Shown in pieces: positions 15,058 to 23,310 of a stretch of 33,173 nucleotides of DNA. The DNA is taken from contig JAUQPB010000006.1 in the NCBI GenBank assembly GCA_030550585.1, positions 1 to 33,173 of the forward strand, given 5' to 3'. The notes beneath the pieces are model-generated. The model saw only the letters and a list, made by a program, of their open reading frames with translations. It was not told the DNA's origin and did no database searches. Positions within the stretch are counted from its first letter, which is position 1, and each line of letters starts with the position of its first letter. The stretch is from Thermoproteota archaeon. Its GTDB lineage: Archaea > Thermoproteota > Thermoprotei_A > Sulfolobales > Ignisphaeraceae. The translations under genes were made by a program, and so were the position numbers.

Positions 15058-16062
15058 CTACCTGTGTTCACCACCTTTTCTCAGACTTAGGATATAGTGG
15101 TAGACAGAGTCTGCCGCAAGAGCCCCCTCAGCTGCTGCAACAACTATTTGCTCGAATCTCTTTTTGCACGGCCCTCCAGCAACATCGCCTGCCGCGAAAA
15201 CCCCTGGCAGGTTTGTGCTCATATCTGGTTTTACAGCTATGTAGCCCTTTTCATCGAGCTCCAGTCCAATCTTCTTCAAAATGTTTACTGGGGGCTCTGA
15301 CCCAATTTCGATGAATACTCCGTCTATGGGTAGAATCCTCTCCTCACCGCTAACAACGTTTCTGATCTTCGCAGCCTCAACCCTGTCTTTCCCGATTATC
15401 TCAACAACTACTGTATTTAGAAGAAGCTCTATTTTTGGCTCATTCAAAACCTTTTCTACATAGGCTTGGAAGACCCTGAACCTATCTCTTCTATGGATGA
15501 TATAGACCTTTTTAGCATAGGATGCAAGGTGGATAGCGCTAGATAATGCAGAGTCTCCGCCACCAACAACAGCAACAACCTTGTCTTTAAAGAATGGAGC
15601 GTCGCAAACAGCGCAGTAGGAAACCCCTTTTCCGACCAGCCTATCCTCTCCAGGAACACCAAGCTTTCTTTTCTCACATCCAATAGCAATTATAACGGCA
15701 TAGCCGCAAAAGACATCTCCATTAACAGTTTCAACACACCATAGGTCTCCCTCTCTCCTAAGATTATCCATTGGATTCCCAGCAACAATATCAACACCAA
15801 ACTTGCGCACATGAGCCTCAAAAAGACTTGCAAGCCTACTTCCAGGAACCTCAGGAACACCAGGATAGTCATCAACCAGCGGGGCTATAGCCATCTTCCC
15901 CCCAATATCCTTGGTAACAACAACAGTCTTTAAACCAAATCTAGCCAGGTAAATGGCTGCTGTTAGCCCAGCAGGGCCAGCCCCAACAACAACACAGTCA
16001 TATATCTCCCTCCCAGCTCTTTTTCTAGGAAAAGCCAATCTAAATGAGGTTCCCACAGACAT
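15058..16062 (-). CDS. trxB: Thioredoxin reductase (TrxB-like flavoprotein)
   Basis: A 334-residue FAD-dependent pyridine-nucleotide disulfide reductase. It has the FAD loop VVGAGPAGLTAA, the redox pair CAVC near residue 150, the second nucleotide loop VVGGGDSAL, and HRRDRFR, whose basic residues favour NADPH. The C-terminal GVFAAGDV binds FAD. The N terminus has about 18 extra residues before the first beta strand, rich in K and R. Start ATG at 16062 has AAGGTG upstream and a TATA-like box near 16091-16100. It lies 91 bases upstream of the rubrerythrin gene on the same strand and may supply reductant for thiol or peroxide metabolism. Confidence 0.93.
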   Translation of the reverse strand: MSVGTSFRLAFPRKRAGREIYDCVVVGAGPAGLTAAIYLARFGLKTVVVTKDIGGKMAIAPLVDDYPGVPEVPGSRLASLFEAHVRKFGVDIVAGNPMDNLRREGDLWCVETVNGDVFCGYAVIIAIGCEKRKLGVPGEDRLVGKGVSYCAVCDAPFFKDKVVAVVGGGDSALSSAIHLASYAKKVYIIHRRDRFRVFQAYVEKVLNEPKIELLLNTVVVEIIGKDRVEAAKIRNVVSGEERILPIDGVFIEIGSEPPVNILKKIGLELDEKGYIAVKPDMSTNLPGVFAAGDVAGGPCKKRFEQIVVAAAEGALAADSVYHYILSLRKGGEHR

Positions 16063-16270
16063 TTAAACACCTTAAAAAAATTGGGCAGGGCAAATATAAA
16101 AATTGATGATAGATAAACCAAATCGATTTTTGAATATGCCAAGTAGCCCAGCACAAAAGATTTCTTCACAGAACCAGCCACAGCAATTTGTTGCCTATTT
16201 AACGATGTTTTATCGACAAAGTTTATTATTTATTCAAGCACTTGTCTTATTTTGAATATTTAGGAGTGTA

Positions 16271-16942
16271 TTGAAAGATGGTATGAGTATGCAGATACCT
16301 TGTATAGATGTCTTTAGATCGCTGAGGGGTTTTGGGTTTAAGGCTTTGGAGAAGAGGGGGAGGTTTCCCGAGGAAAAGGCGATAGAGCTTTATATTGGGT
16401 GTGGAAGCTCTTGGCAAAGGCTAATGGTTTTAAAGATTTTTGATGGTAGACCACCTTTCTATAGGAAATGGGTAGAAGTTTTCTCAATAAATCCTGTAGC
16501 AGATTTTGGCTCGGCCAAATACGTTTTTGTTAATTCTGCAGAGGAGAAGATGCTCATAGACTGCCTGTCTAGGTATATAAACCCTGGGGAGAGGCTGTTC
16601 ATAGAGTATGTATATGATAGGGAGACGTGGAAAGCTCTAGAAATTGGTGTGCCACCACATCTAACCAGACTTGGTTTCATGCTTCTTGAGAACGGGTTTA
16701 CATGGTTTAAAGACTGGTATTATCCGGAGGGGTTTATGGAGGGGAATCCAAAGATCCAGGTGGAGAAGCCTCTAGATGATGATATGAGGAGAAGGCATAT
16801 TGTGGATTTGTGCAAAGATGCTAGGGATTTCGAGGTCAAGGCGAAGATGTTTATTCAACAGAAAATATATGTGGATATATTTGAGGGTGTTCTAAACAGG
16901 ATACAGACTATGTTGACAGGTATGTGCAAGGGTGTTGCCTAG
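16271..16942 (+). CDS. DUF1122-family protein, function unknown
   Basis: A 223-residue soluble protein that I assign to the archaeal DUF1122 family from its central region: GERLFIEYVYDRETWKAL, then GVPPHLTRLGFMLLENGFTWFKDWY. No catalytic motif that I can name. The acidic and basic C-terminal third (EKPLDDDMRRRH onward) is helical in composition. The TTG at 16271 is chosen because AGGAG lies four to five bases upstream; an ATG at 16283 is an alternative. It converges with the ferritin-like gene, and both stop codons use the same CTAG at 16939-16942. Confidence 0.7.
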   Translation: MKDGMSMQIPCIDVFRSLRGFGFKALEKRGRFPEEKAIELYIGCGSSWQRLMVLKIFDGRPPFYRKWVEVFSINPVADFGSAKYVFVNSAEEKMLIDCLSRYINPGERLFIEYVYDRETWKALEIGVPPHLTRLGFMLLENGFTWFKDWYYPEGFMEGNPKIQVEKPLDDDMRRRHIVDLCKDARDFEVKAKMFIQQKIYVDIFEGVLNRIQTMLTGMCKGVA

Positions 16943-17415
16943 CCACCTGGCGTTCCATGCCACGGGCTATTCCTCCATATAAGATCCCAAATATCTTCTT
17001 CTGTAACTGCTTCTTTCTTGGCTAGATTATCTCTTATATCAACAAGCACTTTGTGGTGCTCAACCTCATCACTTAGAATAGCAGATAGAACAAGCTTTAC
17101 CCTAGCATCATCACTTTCCTGAAGAGCCTTTTTAGCAACTTCAATCATCCTAACCTCTGTCTCTATATGTCTCTCAATCTCCTTGAATATAGCCTCCAGC
17201 TCGGTCTCAGATAGAATTGGCTGGGGATTTGACAACAGCTCTACAATTGCTTCGTAAAGTTTTGAATGCTTTAAACTGTCATTAGCAATCGCGATGAAGA
17301 TTGCTCTTAGGGTTGGATGGGCTATCCTATTGCCCAAATTTTGTAGAGCTTCAGAATATTCCTTCTCCCTCCTAGCCATTTCCCTAAACAGATCCAGATA
17401 ACCCTCCATACACAT
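16939..17415 (-). CDS. Ferritin-like diiron protein (rubrerythrin-related)
   Basis: A 158-residue four-helix protein of the ferritin-like superfamily. Metal-ligand patterns appear in order: RREKEYSEAL (Glu), ANDSLKHSKLYE (acid and His), EIERHIETEVRM (Glu), and SDEVEHHKVL (Glu-x-x-His). There is no rubredoxin domain. The ATG at 17415 is preferred over an open frame reaching 17529, because the upstream residues do not resemble the family and a TATA-like CTTTTATCTTA lies about 30 bases before it. It sits in the redox stretch and may handle iron or peroxide; sequence alone does not say which. Confidence 0.8.
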   Translation of the reverse strand: MCMEGYLDLFREMARREKEYSEALQNLGNRIAHPTLRAIFIAIANDSLKHSKLYEAIVELLSNPQPILSETELEAIFKEIERHIETEVRMIEVAKKALQESDDARVKLVLSAILSDEVEHHKVLVDIRDNLAKKEAVTEEDIWDLIWRNSPWHGTPGG

Positions 17416-17555
17416 CACAAAATATATATTGTCAGATCTAAGATAAAAGTCTTTCTGGTATAACAACAGACATGAAGTTTTGCCAACATAGCAAAAAGCG
17501 TTGAGAATAGATTTAAATCTGTTTACCAAAGAGTTGTGTGGAAGGGATTTGATGC

Positions 17556-17921
17556 ATGGGCTTGGTGTATATCGACGGTGTTGTCAAGCATGGTGGTAAA
17601 AGTGCTAGGGTCAGGTTTCTAGTTGATTCTGGCGCAACATATACTGTGTTAACAAAATCTGTTTGGGAGTTCCTTGGGCTGGAGCCCAAAGGCGAAATGG
17701 AGTTTGTGCTAGCCGATGGAACTGTTATCCACAGACAGATATCCGAGGCTCTGCTCGAGCTACCCGGCTTTGGGGAAAGACACACACCTGTAGTCCTTGG
17801 CGAGAGTGAAGACGAGAATCTACTGGGCATTGTAACACTCGAGATATTCGGCCTAATCCTAGACCCATTCAAAAGAGAGCTAAGGCCCATAAGAGCCATT
17901 ATGAAGAGAACACAACGGTAG
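17556..17921 (+). CDS. Retropepsin-like aspartic protease (clan AA)
   Basis: A 121-residue single-domain retropepsin-like protein. The active-site motif is FLVDSGATYTVLT (DSGAT) at about residues 22-34; the second conserved hydrophobic-Gly segment is NLLGIVTLEIFGL. Such domains act as homodimers, each monomer giving one Asp. Similar small proteins occur widely in archaea and bacteria but their substrates are unknown. No signal peptide or membrane segment is visible, so it should act in the cytoplasm. Start ATG at 17556 follows a GGAAGGG stretch. Bases 17922-18112 after it show no gene. Confidence 0.83.
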   Translation: MGLVYIDGVVKHGGKSARVRFLVDSGATYTVLTKSVWEFLGLEPKGEMEFVLADGTVIHRQISEALLELPGFGERHTPVVLGESEDENLLGIVTLEIFGLILDPFKRELRPIRAIMKRTQR

Positions 17922-18112
17922 ACGTAGAATTAGCATTGGAAACTTGCTGGGTTACAATTTTGCTAGGCTTGCCATGGTTTTCAGGGCTTTACTAGGTATT
18001 GCACACTCTATTTACTGTGATCAGACTTAGACAGAGAAAGAGAAAAGAAAGCTAAATCCAATGCAACTACACTTCAAGACGCACTATCTTTAGCAATAAG
18101 GAGAGTAGCTGT

Positions 18113-18564
18113 TTATGGAACCATCCAAAGCCATGACACTCTTTTAAAGTCGTTGTCAAATGTAAGTATAGTGTCTATATCATAGTGTCTACAAGTTAAA
18201 GCTATTTGCGCGTCGTTGGGAAGAAGCTTAAACCCTTGAATTAATTGAACGTACCCATCATAGTTGAAATAATTGGTTACTATTTCAATGTTCATGTCTT
18301 TTAGAAAGGAATAAACAGCGTCTATCATCTCTTTAGAATACCCCTGCCTTGCAATCAAATTTCTTAGACTGTGCCTGCCTTTAGCTATATCCTTTGTTTG
18401 TAGTATTCATATGTTGCAACATAGAGTGCTTCGCTAATTGCAGTTCCTGAAATCACAAAGCGTGAGTTACGATAATCTTCTAGAAGTTGCTCGGCTAAGT
18501 CACTCTTCTCGGTTTCAAGAAGGATACTTAGTATGAAGTTAGTGTTAATATAGACCAGATTCAT
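18113..18564 (-). pseudogene. Decayed VapC-type PIN-domain toxin
   Basis: VapC toxins are Mg-dependent RNases with a PIN domain. The N-terminal 59 codons from ATG 18564 read VYINTNFILSILLE and AISEALYVA, then stop at 18385. The rest continues in another frame: DIAKGRHSLRN through FKLLPNDAQIALTCRHYDI and TILTFDNDF to 18113. The central Glu and two later Asp of the acidic site are kept, but the first catalytic Asp (normally DTN) is Asn, coded AAC. Frameshift plus lost ligand argue for a dead toxin. The start overlaps the antitoxin stop as ATGA. Confidence 0.75.
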
Positions 18565-18755
18565 TGTATATGGGCCTCTTCCTCAAGCTCCAACAACTCT
18601 TTAATCAAGGATCTTCCCAAGACCCCACGATACTTCCTAATCACCTTTCTTATATCGCGTTTAATAATAACTAACACCTCTTCACCCTTCTCTAAATCAA
18701 TTGGTCCAAAGGCTTAGGAACCCTTCTCATACCTTGCTAGTACGACCTTGGACAT
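18561..18755 (-). pseudogene. Decayed AF2212/DUF104-type antitoxin
   Basis: Read across three frames, this region encodes a small AF2212-like antitoxin: VVLARYEKG from ATG 18755, then VPKPL, then PIDLEKGEEVLVIIKRDI and a helical tail ending RSLIKELLELEEEAHIQ. The pattern of a beta-strand N terminus with KPL and DLEKGEEV is typical of the family, whose members bind DNA and neutralise the PIN toxin encoded downstream. The first frame hits a stop at 18714-18716, and a second shift follows near 18706. Both partners of the pair are therefore broken. Confidence 0.65.
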
Positions 18756-18795
18756 TCAGCTACACCCAACTAATATATTGCTCTAAAAATTAAAG

Positions 18796-18809
18796 TATGC
18801 TACAGCATA
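18796..18809. promoter_or_regulatory. Inverted repeat before the DmrX-like gene
   Basis: TATGCT-AC-AGCATA, two perfect six-base arms, ends three bases before the ATG at 18813. An AT-rich box (TAAAAATTA, near 18784) lies upstream with the spacing expected for a leaderless start, so the repeat would overlap the transcription start. It could be an operator, but six-base arms are common by chance. Confidence 0.3.
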
Positions 18810-18812
18810 ATA

Positions 18813-19592
18813 ATGTCTCTAGGCTCTATCGTTTTGCTAGGTGTTGGAGAAATGTCTTTCAGGGCTTTGGCTTGGTGTGTAACTGGTGGTGGGGCTGGTC
18901 TTAGGGATGTTGTGAACGCTATGCAGAAGATTAAGGGAATTGGCAATGTTAGGATAACTGTTTTTCTCACTAGGTGGGGTTTTGAGGTTGCTAGGATATT
19001 TGGTGTTTTGCCTAGGATAAGGTCTATAGCTTCTGGTGGTTACTATGAGGAGTTTTTGGTTGGCGATGAGGGTATGTACTATATTGGGAGGTTGAATAGA
19101 AGGTCTTACAAGCTTCTTGTTGTAGCTCCTGCAACATCTAATAGTGTGGCGAAGTTTGTTCGCGGTATTGCAGATTCTGTTGCCTCGGCACTTTTCTCAC
19201 AGGCTATCAAAAGTGGTGTGCCGGTAGTTGTTTTGCCAACTGATATTCCGAATGAGATGGGTGTTATAGTGTCTGAGTCTCCGTGTTATGTGGATAGAGC
19301 TGTCTGTGCAGCTGTTGGTTGTAGAGAGTGTTCTGTTGTTGGTGTTTGCCCTGTTAATGCTATAAAGATTGTTGAGGGTGCTCCAAGGATAGATATTAGG
19401 TATTGTATTGGGTGTGAGAAATGCGTTTCTGCGTGCCCCCATGGAGCTGTTAGGTGCTGGGACAAGGTGTACTTGTCTCCAAATCCTGTAGATGTTGAGA
19501 ATATCGAGAGGTTGAAGAAGATGAAAAACGTCTATGTTGTTTCGAATGCCAGTCAGCTACTCGACACGATTCTAAGTATTTTGAATGGCTAA
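18813..19592 (+). CDS. Flavoprotein-ferredoxin fusion, DmrX/DmrB-like dihydromethanopterin reductase
   Basis: A 259-residue protein with an N-terminal flavoprotein domain (APATSNSVAKFVRGIADSV, then VVVLPTD, as in FMN-dependent DmrB/AfpA proteins) and a C-terminal double-cluster ferredoxin: GCREC...GVCPVNAI and YCIGCEKCVSACPHGAV. In methanogens and methylotrophs, related proteins reduce dihydromethanopterin to the tetrahydro form. It opens a region full of pterin-cofactor genes, which supports that role. Start ATG at 18813 appears leaderless. Its end overlaps the convergent DUF1464 gene by 21 bases. Confidence 0.8.
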   Translation: MSLGSIVLLGVGEMSFRALAWCVTGGGAGLRDVVNAMQKIKGIGNVRITVFLTRWGFEVARIFGVLPRIRSIASGGYYEEFLVGDEGMYYIGRLNRRSYKLLVVAPATSNSVAKFVRGIADSVASALFSQAIKSGVPVVVLPTDIPNEMGVIVSESPCYVDRAVCAAVGCRECSVVGVCPVNAIKIVEGAPRIDIRYCIGCEKCVSACPHGAVRCWDKVYLSPNPVDVENIERLKKMKNVYVVSNASQLLDTILSILNG

Positions 19593-20756
19593 GGATTCTC
19601 TGCATAGCCTAGGCCTTGCAACTGTTTCTACATAGCTTCTGACAACCCTTCTCCTAAACTCCTCGGCTCTGGGGTGATAAACATAGTCTACAACTGTGCC
19701 ACAAGCCCTGTCTATACCCATGTGCCTAACGAGCTCGTTGAAGATCCCGCCCACAGCACCCTCGCCTATTGCTGCATATCCTTGGCCAGCCTCCTTACTT
19801 GTAGAAGCGCCTCTTAGTTGTTTAGATGGTATTATCTCTGCATCAGGTATATATTCCCTCAAAAGCTTTTGAACAAGGGGTATCTTGCTGTGGCGACCCG
19901 TCAAAACTATTGTATCTACTTTCTTCTCAACTGCAAGCATTCTGTATATGTCTTTGACAACCCCCTCTATATAGGCGAGGAAAAGCGATGCCAGAGGCTC
20001 TTCAGATTTCTCATAGGCCCTGGCAAAAACATTCAGATCGTATGTCCTTCCTATGTGGAATATACCACCGTAGAAAACATCCCACCTGCTCCAGCTACTT
20101 ACATGCGCAGCTATCTCAAGGTCTAGAGCACCACCTGTTAAAGTTCCTGTAGAAGCTATTGTGCCACCAACAGCATCTACAATCCTACCCTCTTTAACAG
20201 CTATAACAGCGTTATATCCATAGCCAAGCTCAACAACAAGAGCGTTTACATTGTTATATGGAATGCCCCTCTCCTGAGCTAGTGTATACACAGCTATGAA
20301 CGTTGCTGCAAGCTTGTCTGCAGTCCCCATATCAACCTTGTTTATCTTTCTGTGCACAGGTATTGTTGGGAGGAGCGTTATAGATGGGATGAATATTGCT
20401 TTCCCGCCATAGCTTTTAACAATATGTTCAACAACCTTGGCCAGAGCGTCGTAGACCCATATCCCAAGCTCCCCAGCCTTCACACCCTCCTCAATATCCT
20501 TCTCAGTACTCAGAAGAAGAACCTCAACAGCAAACCTCCTCGCATCTCTAACCTCATCACCAAAGGTTATCGGAACCCCATATCCAGAGGGGCCAACAAC
20601 ATAATCGGGGGCTGCAGCATCTATAGCCTCTATCAGAATAGCAGGGTTTTTAGCAACCTCAGCTGTTTCAAGACTCTTCTCATAAACTACTTTGCCATCC
20701 TCTATACAAACAACATCAAAGCTTTTCGTACCTGGATCAACACCCACAACCCTCAC
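19572..20756 (-). CDS. DUF1464-family protein (acetate/sugar-kinase-like ATPase fold)
   Basis: About 394 residues. The start VVGVDPGTKSFDVV is the phosphate-1 loop of the actin/ASKHA ATPase fold, and VLTGRHSKIPLVQKLL plus SKEAGQGYAAIGEGAVGG resemble the C-terminal nucleotide region; these fit DUF1464, related to butyrate-kinase-like proteins. No substrate is known to me. GTG at 20756 is preferred: AGGTGA lies seven bases upstream and contains the stop of the DUF447 gene, so the two are translationally coupled. An upstream ATG at 20777 and a longer frame to 20843 also exist. Its place among pterin genes suggests a kinase or ligase-like step in that cofactor's synthesis. Confidence 0.72.
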   Translation of the reverse strand: MRVVGVDPGTKSFDVVCIEDGKVVYEKSLETAEVAKNPAILIEAIDAAAPDYVVGPSGYGVPITFGDEVRDARRFAVEVLLLSTEKDIEEGVKAGELGIWVYDALAKVVEHIVKSYGGKAIFIPSITLLPTIPVHRKINKVDMGTADKLAATFIAVYTLAQERGIPYNNVNALVVELGYGYNAVIAVKEGRIVDAVGGTIASTGTLTGGALDLEIAAHVSSWSRWDVFYGGIFHIGRTYDLNVFARAYEKSEEPLASLFLAYIEGVVKDIYRMLAVEKKVDTIVLTGRHSKIPLVQKLLREYIPDAEIIPSKQLRGASTSKEAGQGYAAIGEGAVGGIFNELVRHMGIDRACGTVVDYVYHPRAEEFRRRVVRSYVETVARPRLCRESLAIQNT

Positions 20757-20763
20757 AACATAT

Positions 20764-21402
20764 TCACCTAGAGACATTGCCTTCTTCCATAAGTCTTTTG
20801 GCAGAGCTATATATGCTCTCCACAACCTTTCTGTGACTCTCATCAGAAGAGCTTCTATAGACAGTTTCTCTAAGCATCGCTATGAATTCGAATGCCCATC
20901 TCCTCTCATCATCTCTGAGAAAAGGCATTTTGGTTAGCCAAACAAGAGCCTCTACTATAGCTGCAGAAGCTCTTGTGAAGACCCTTGGCACCCTCCTGAA
21001 AACCCTTATCCTAACCGGCCTTAGAAAAACCTCTACAAAGTCTCCACCATCCAAAACCCTTTCAATGCTTGTATCTATATAGGCGTCACAGACGCTGCGA
21101 AGGCATATTCCATTCTTGAAGCACTCAACAAGCCTCTCCTTATCGAATATAGAGTTGTAGAAAGCTATTGGGTCTAGGGATACACATATCCCACAACTAA
21201 TATCGCTAGCACTAGAACTTTTAAGAATTTTGTATGCTGTAGAGGATTTAAATACCCTGCCATAGAGGTTTTCAGAAGCGATTTTAAGACCCATGGCCAT
21301 GACATAAACAGTTTCTCCAGCAGCGAAAAAGGCTATCGTCTCCCCAAATACATTCTCCGAGAAGCCGAGCCTTCTAAGCCTCTCGACAATTCTCTGAGCC
21401 AA
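20764..21402 (-). CDS. DUF447-family protein (flavin-reductase-like split barrel)
   Basis: A 212-residue protein of the DUF447 family, thought from structure to be a split-barrel flavin-binding fold. The N-terminal half reads GLKIASENLYGRVFKSSTAYKIL and ISCGICVSLDPIAFYNSIF, which is the part I recognise; the C-terminal half is helical. DUF447 genes recur beside tetrahydromethanopterin genes in archaea and methylotrophs, consistent with this location. Start TTG at 21402 has a full GGTGATC ribosome binding site 11 bases upstream. It diverges from the mptE gene and is coupled to DUF1464 downstream. The reaction is not established. Confidence 0.75.
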   Translation of the reverse strand: MAQRIVERLRRLGFSENVFGETIAFFAAGETVYVMAMGLKIASENLYGRVFKSSTAYKILKSSSASDISCGICVSLDPIAFYNSIFDKERLVECFKNGICLRSVCDAYIDTSIERVLDGGDFVEVFLRPVRIRVFRRVPRVFTRASAAIVEALVWLTKMPFLRDDERRWAFEFIAMLRETVYRSSSDESHRKVVESIYSSAKRLMEEGNVSR

Positions 21403-21484
21403 TGAAAACCCCCGATCACCTTATTTGTTGCCTAAAAATAATAAGGTTGTTGCAGTGCTTGCAAAAGCTTTTTGGTGTAGCTAT

Positions 21485-22264
21485 ATGGGGACATGGCTAA
21501 ACGCTTTTAGGGGCTTTGCCGATTGGTGGATAATATACCTCGATATTGTTGAGAAGCTTGGGATAGACCCTAAATGGGATAGACTGGCAACGGAAATTGC
21601 ATATAGAATAGCATACTTTTCTGACCCCCCTCTAGAAACACTAAAATCTCTGATCATTGGGCAGAGAGTTGTTGTGTTTGGGGCTGGACACAATCTAGAA
21701 AACCACATCAACATGGTTGTCAGAAGCCCCAAGTGGAGAAAAGCAGTTTTCATAGCGGCTGACGGAGCCTCGAAAGCTCTTTTAGAAAATGGTCTAGAAC
21801 CACATATAGTTGTAACAGATTTGGATGGGGATCTAAAATACATTTGGAGATCCGTTGAAGAGGGCTCGATACCTGTTGTACATGTCCACGGAGACAACAT
21901 AGATGTTGTCACAAGGTTTCTGTATGAGATTGTGAAAAGTGGTAGGAGATTTGTTGTGACAACTCAGATAGAGCCCATGTACCCTATAATGAATTTTGGG
22001 GGCTTTACAGACGGTGACAGGGCTTTTGCCATAGCAGTTCTATTCAATGCATATGAGATTCTTCTCGCAGGTATGGACTTTGGGGACATTGTTGGAAGGT
22101 ATTCGAAGCCTTGGCTGAAAACACATGAGAAGGCGTCTCCAAGAAAAAAGATTAAGCTGGATATAGCATATGAGATAGTGTCCATGCTCTCTTGTGAAGC
22201 GAGATCTAAAATCTATACGCTATCGGATACAGCACCTAGATGCGTTTCAAAAATATCTCTATAG
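21485..22264 (+). CDS. mptE: MptE-like 6-hydroxymethyl-7,8-dihydropterin pyrophosphokinase
   Basis: A 259-residue DUF115/MptE-type protein, the archaeal replacement for FolK that pyrophosphorylates hydroxymethyl-dihydropterin. Key segments are VVFGAGHNLENHI, VVTDLDGDL (metal-binding Asp motif), and PVVHVHGDNID, all typical of the thiamine-pyrophosphokinase-like fold. The C-terminal GMDFGDIVGRYSKPW is also family-like. The open frame reaches 21425, but ATG 21485 is preferred: GGTG lies seven bases upstream and a TATA-like TAAAAATAA at 21433 fits that start. beta-RFAP synthase follows 62 bases downstream on the same strand. Confidence 0.85.
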   Translation: MGTWLNAFRGFADWWIIYLDIVEKLGIDPKWDRLATEIAYRIAYFSDPPLETLKSLIIGQRVVVFGAGHNLENHINMVVRSPKWRKAVFIAADGASKALLENGLEPHIVVTDLDGDLKYIWRSVEEGSIPVVHVHGDNIDVVTRFLYEIVKSGRRFVVTTQIEPMYPIMNFGGFTDGDRAFAIAVLFNAYEILLAGMDFGDIVGRYSKPWLKTHEKASPRKKIKLDIAYEIVSMLSCEARSKIYTLSDTAPRCVSKISL

Positions 22265-22326
22265 AAAGTTGGGTATCAGCAAAAACATAAATATCTTGCA
22301 TTTCATCATCTCACTAGGAGAGAGAA

Positions 22327-23310
22327 ATGGCTAGCGTATTAGTCGAGTCATCGGCTAGGCTCCACCTAGGATTCTACAACTTTTACGAGGATGGCATTGC
22401 CTATGGAGGTCTAGGCGTTGCTATAGAAGCTCCAACAGTTTGTGTAAGGGTCTTCAAGTCCGATACCACCATAGTTTTAAACAGAACAGATGCTGATGTT
22501 GGAGATGCTGTAAATGCTGTTAGAAGGGGTCTTGGGATCGAGGGATTCGGTGTCGAGATTCTAAAGGCTATACCGAGGCACGTTGGTCTTGGCTCAACAA
22601 CACAAACAGTTCTCTCTATAGGCTATGGAGTCTCCAAGCTCTATGGCCTTGGACACACTGTTAGGGAATTGGCATACAGACTTGGCAGAGGGAGAGACTC
22701 TGGAATAGGCATAGCAACCTTCGAGTTCGGTGGATTTGTAGTGGATTCTGGGAGAGTTGCTAAAAATGGTTTTGTCGAGTTACCTAAGTCTGTTAACGAT
22801 TTGCCTCAGATAATCTTTAGGCATAGTGTCCCCAGAGACTGGTACTTCATATTGTTTATCCCAAGGGGTGTTAAGGGATTGGATGAAAGAAGTGAGAGGA
22901 GAGCCATGGACAGCCCAGAGCCCCTCTCACCAGAGACTCAGAGAGAGCTTTACAAACTGGTTTTGCTACACATCATACCATCTATTGTAGCTGGGGATGT
23001 GGAGAGATTTGGAAAGGCTCTAACAAAACTACAGTTTATTGTGGGAGGGTACTTCTCAAAGTTTCAGAAGGGTGTATTCTGCTGCGAAGAATCTGAATAC
23101 ATCGTCAACTCGCTTCTCAAACACGGTGCTTGTGGTGCTGGGCAGAGTAGCTGGGGGCCAACAGTCTACGGAGTTGTGAAGGGGCGTAGAAAGGCATTGA
23201 AAATTTTGGCAAGGGTTCTAAAAGACATTGACTCAAAGGGTTTTGAAGTTGATTATCATGTTGTTAGAGCTCGCAACAGGGGGGCTTCAGCAACTGTTTC
23301 ACAAGTTTAG
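22327..23310 (+). CDS. beta-ribofuranosylaminobenzene 5'-phosphate synthase
   Basis: A 327-residue GHMP-kinase-fold enzyme, beta-RFAP synthase, which condenses 4-hydroxybenzoate or p-aminobenzoate with PRPP in the first dedicated step of tetrahydromethanopterin synthesis. Family features are SARLHLGFYNFYEDG at the N terminus, the glycine-rich HVGLGSTTQTVLSIGYG, GIATFEFGGFVVDSG, and the late GAGQSSWGPTVYG. Start ATG at 22327 has AGGAGAGAG upstream. It converges with mptA with a 12-base overlap. Its presence is the best evidence that the pterin made here is a methanopterin-type cofactor and not folate. Confidence 0.92.
   Translation: MASVLVESSARLHLGFYNFYEDGIAYGGLGVAIEAPTVCVRVFKSDTTIVLNRTDADVGDAVNAVRRGLGIEGFGVEILKAIPRHVGLGSTTQTVLSIGYGVSKLYGLGHTVRELAYRLGRGRDSGIGIATFEFGGFVVDSGRVAKNGFVELPKSVNDLPQIIFRHSVPRDWYFILFIPRGVKGLDERSERRAMDSPEPLSPETQRELYKLVLLHIIPSIVAGDVERFGKALTKLQFIVGGYFSKFQKGVFCCEESEYIVNSLLKHGACGAGQSSWGPTVYGVVKGRRKALKILARVLKDIDSKGFEVDYHVVRARNRGASATVSQV

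Noticed and set aside
14890-15090. Plus-strand open frame opposite the rubrerythrin start
   Set aside because: It is antisense to the rubrerythrin N terminus and its upstream region, with no family resemblance.
17409-17529. N-terminal extension of the ferritin-like protein
   Set aside because: The extra 38 residues are hydrophobic and unlike the family, and the TATA-like element lies inside them.
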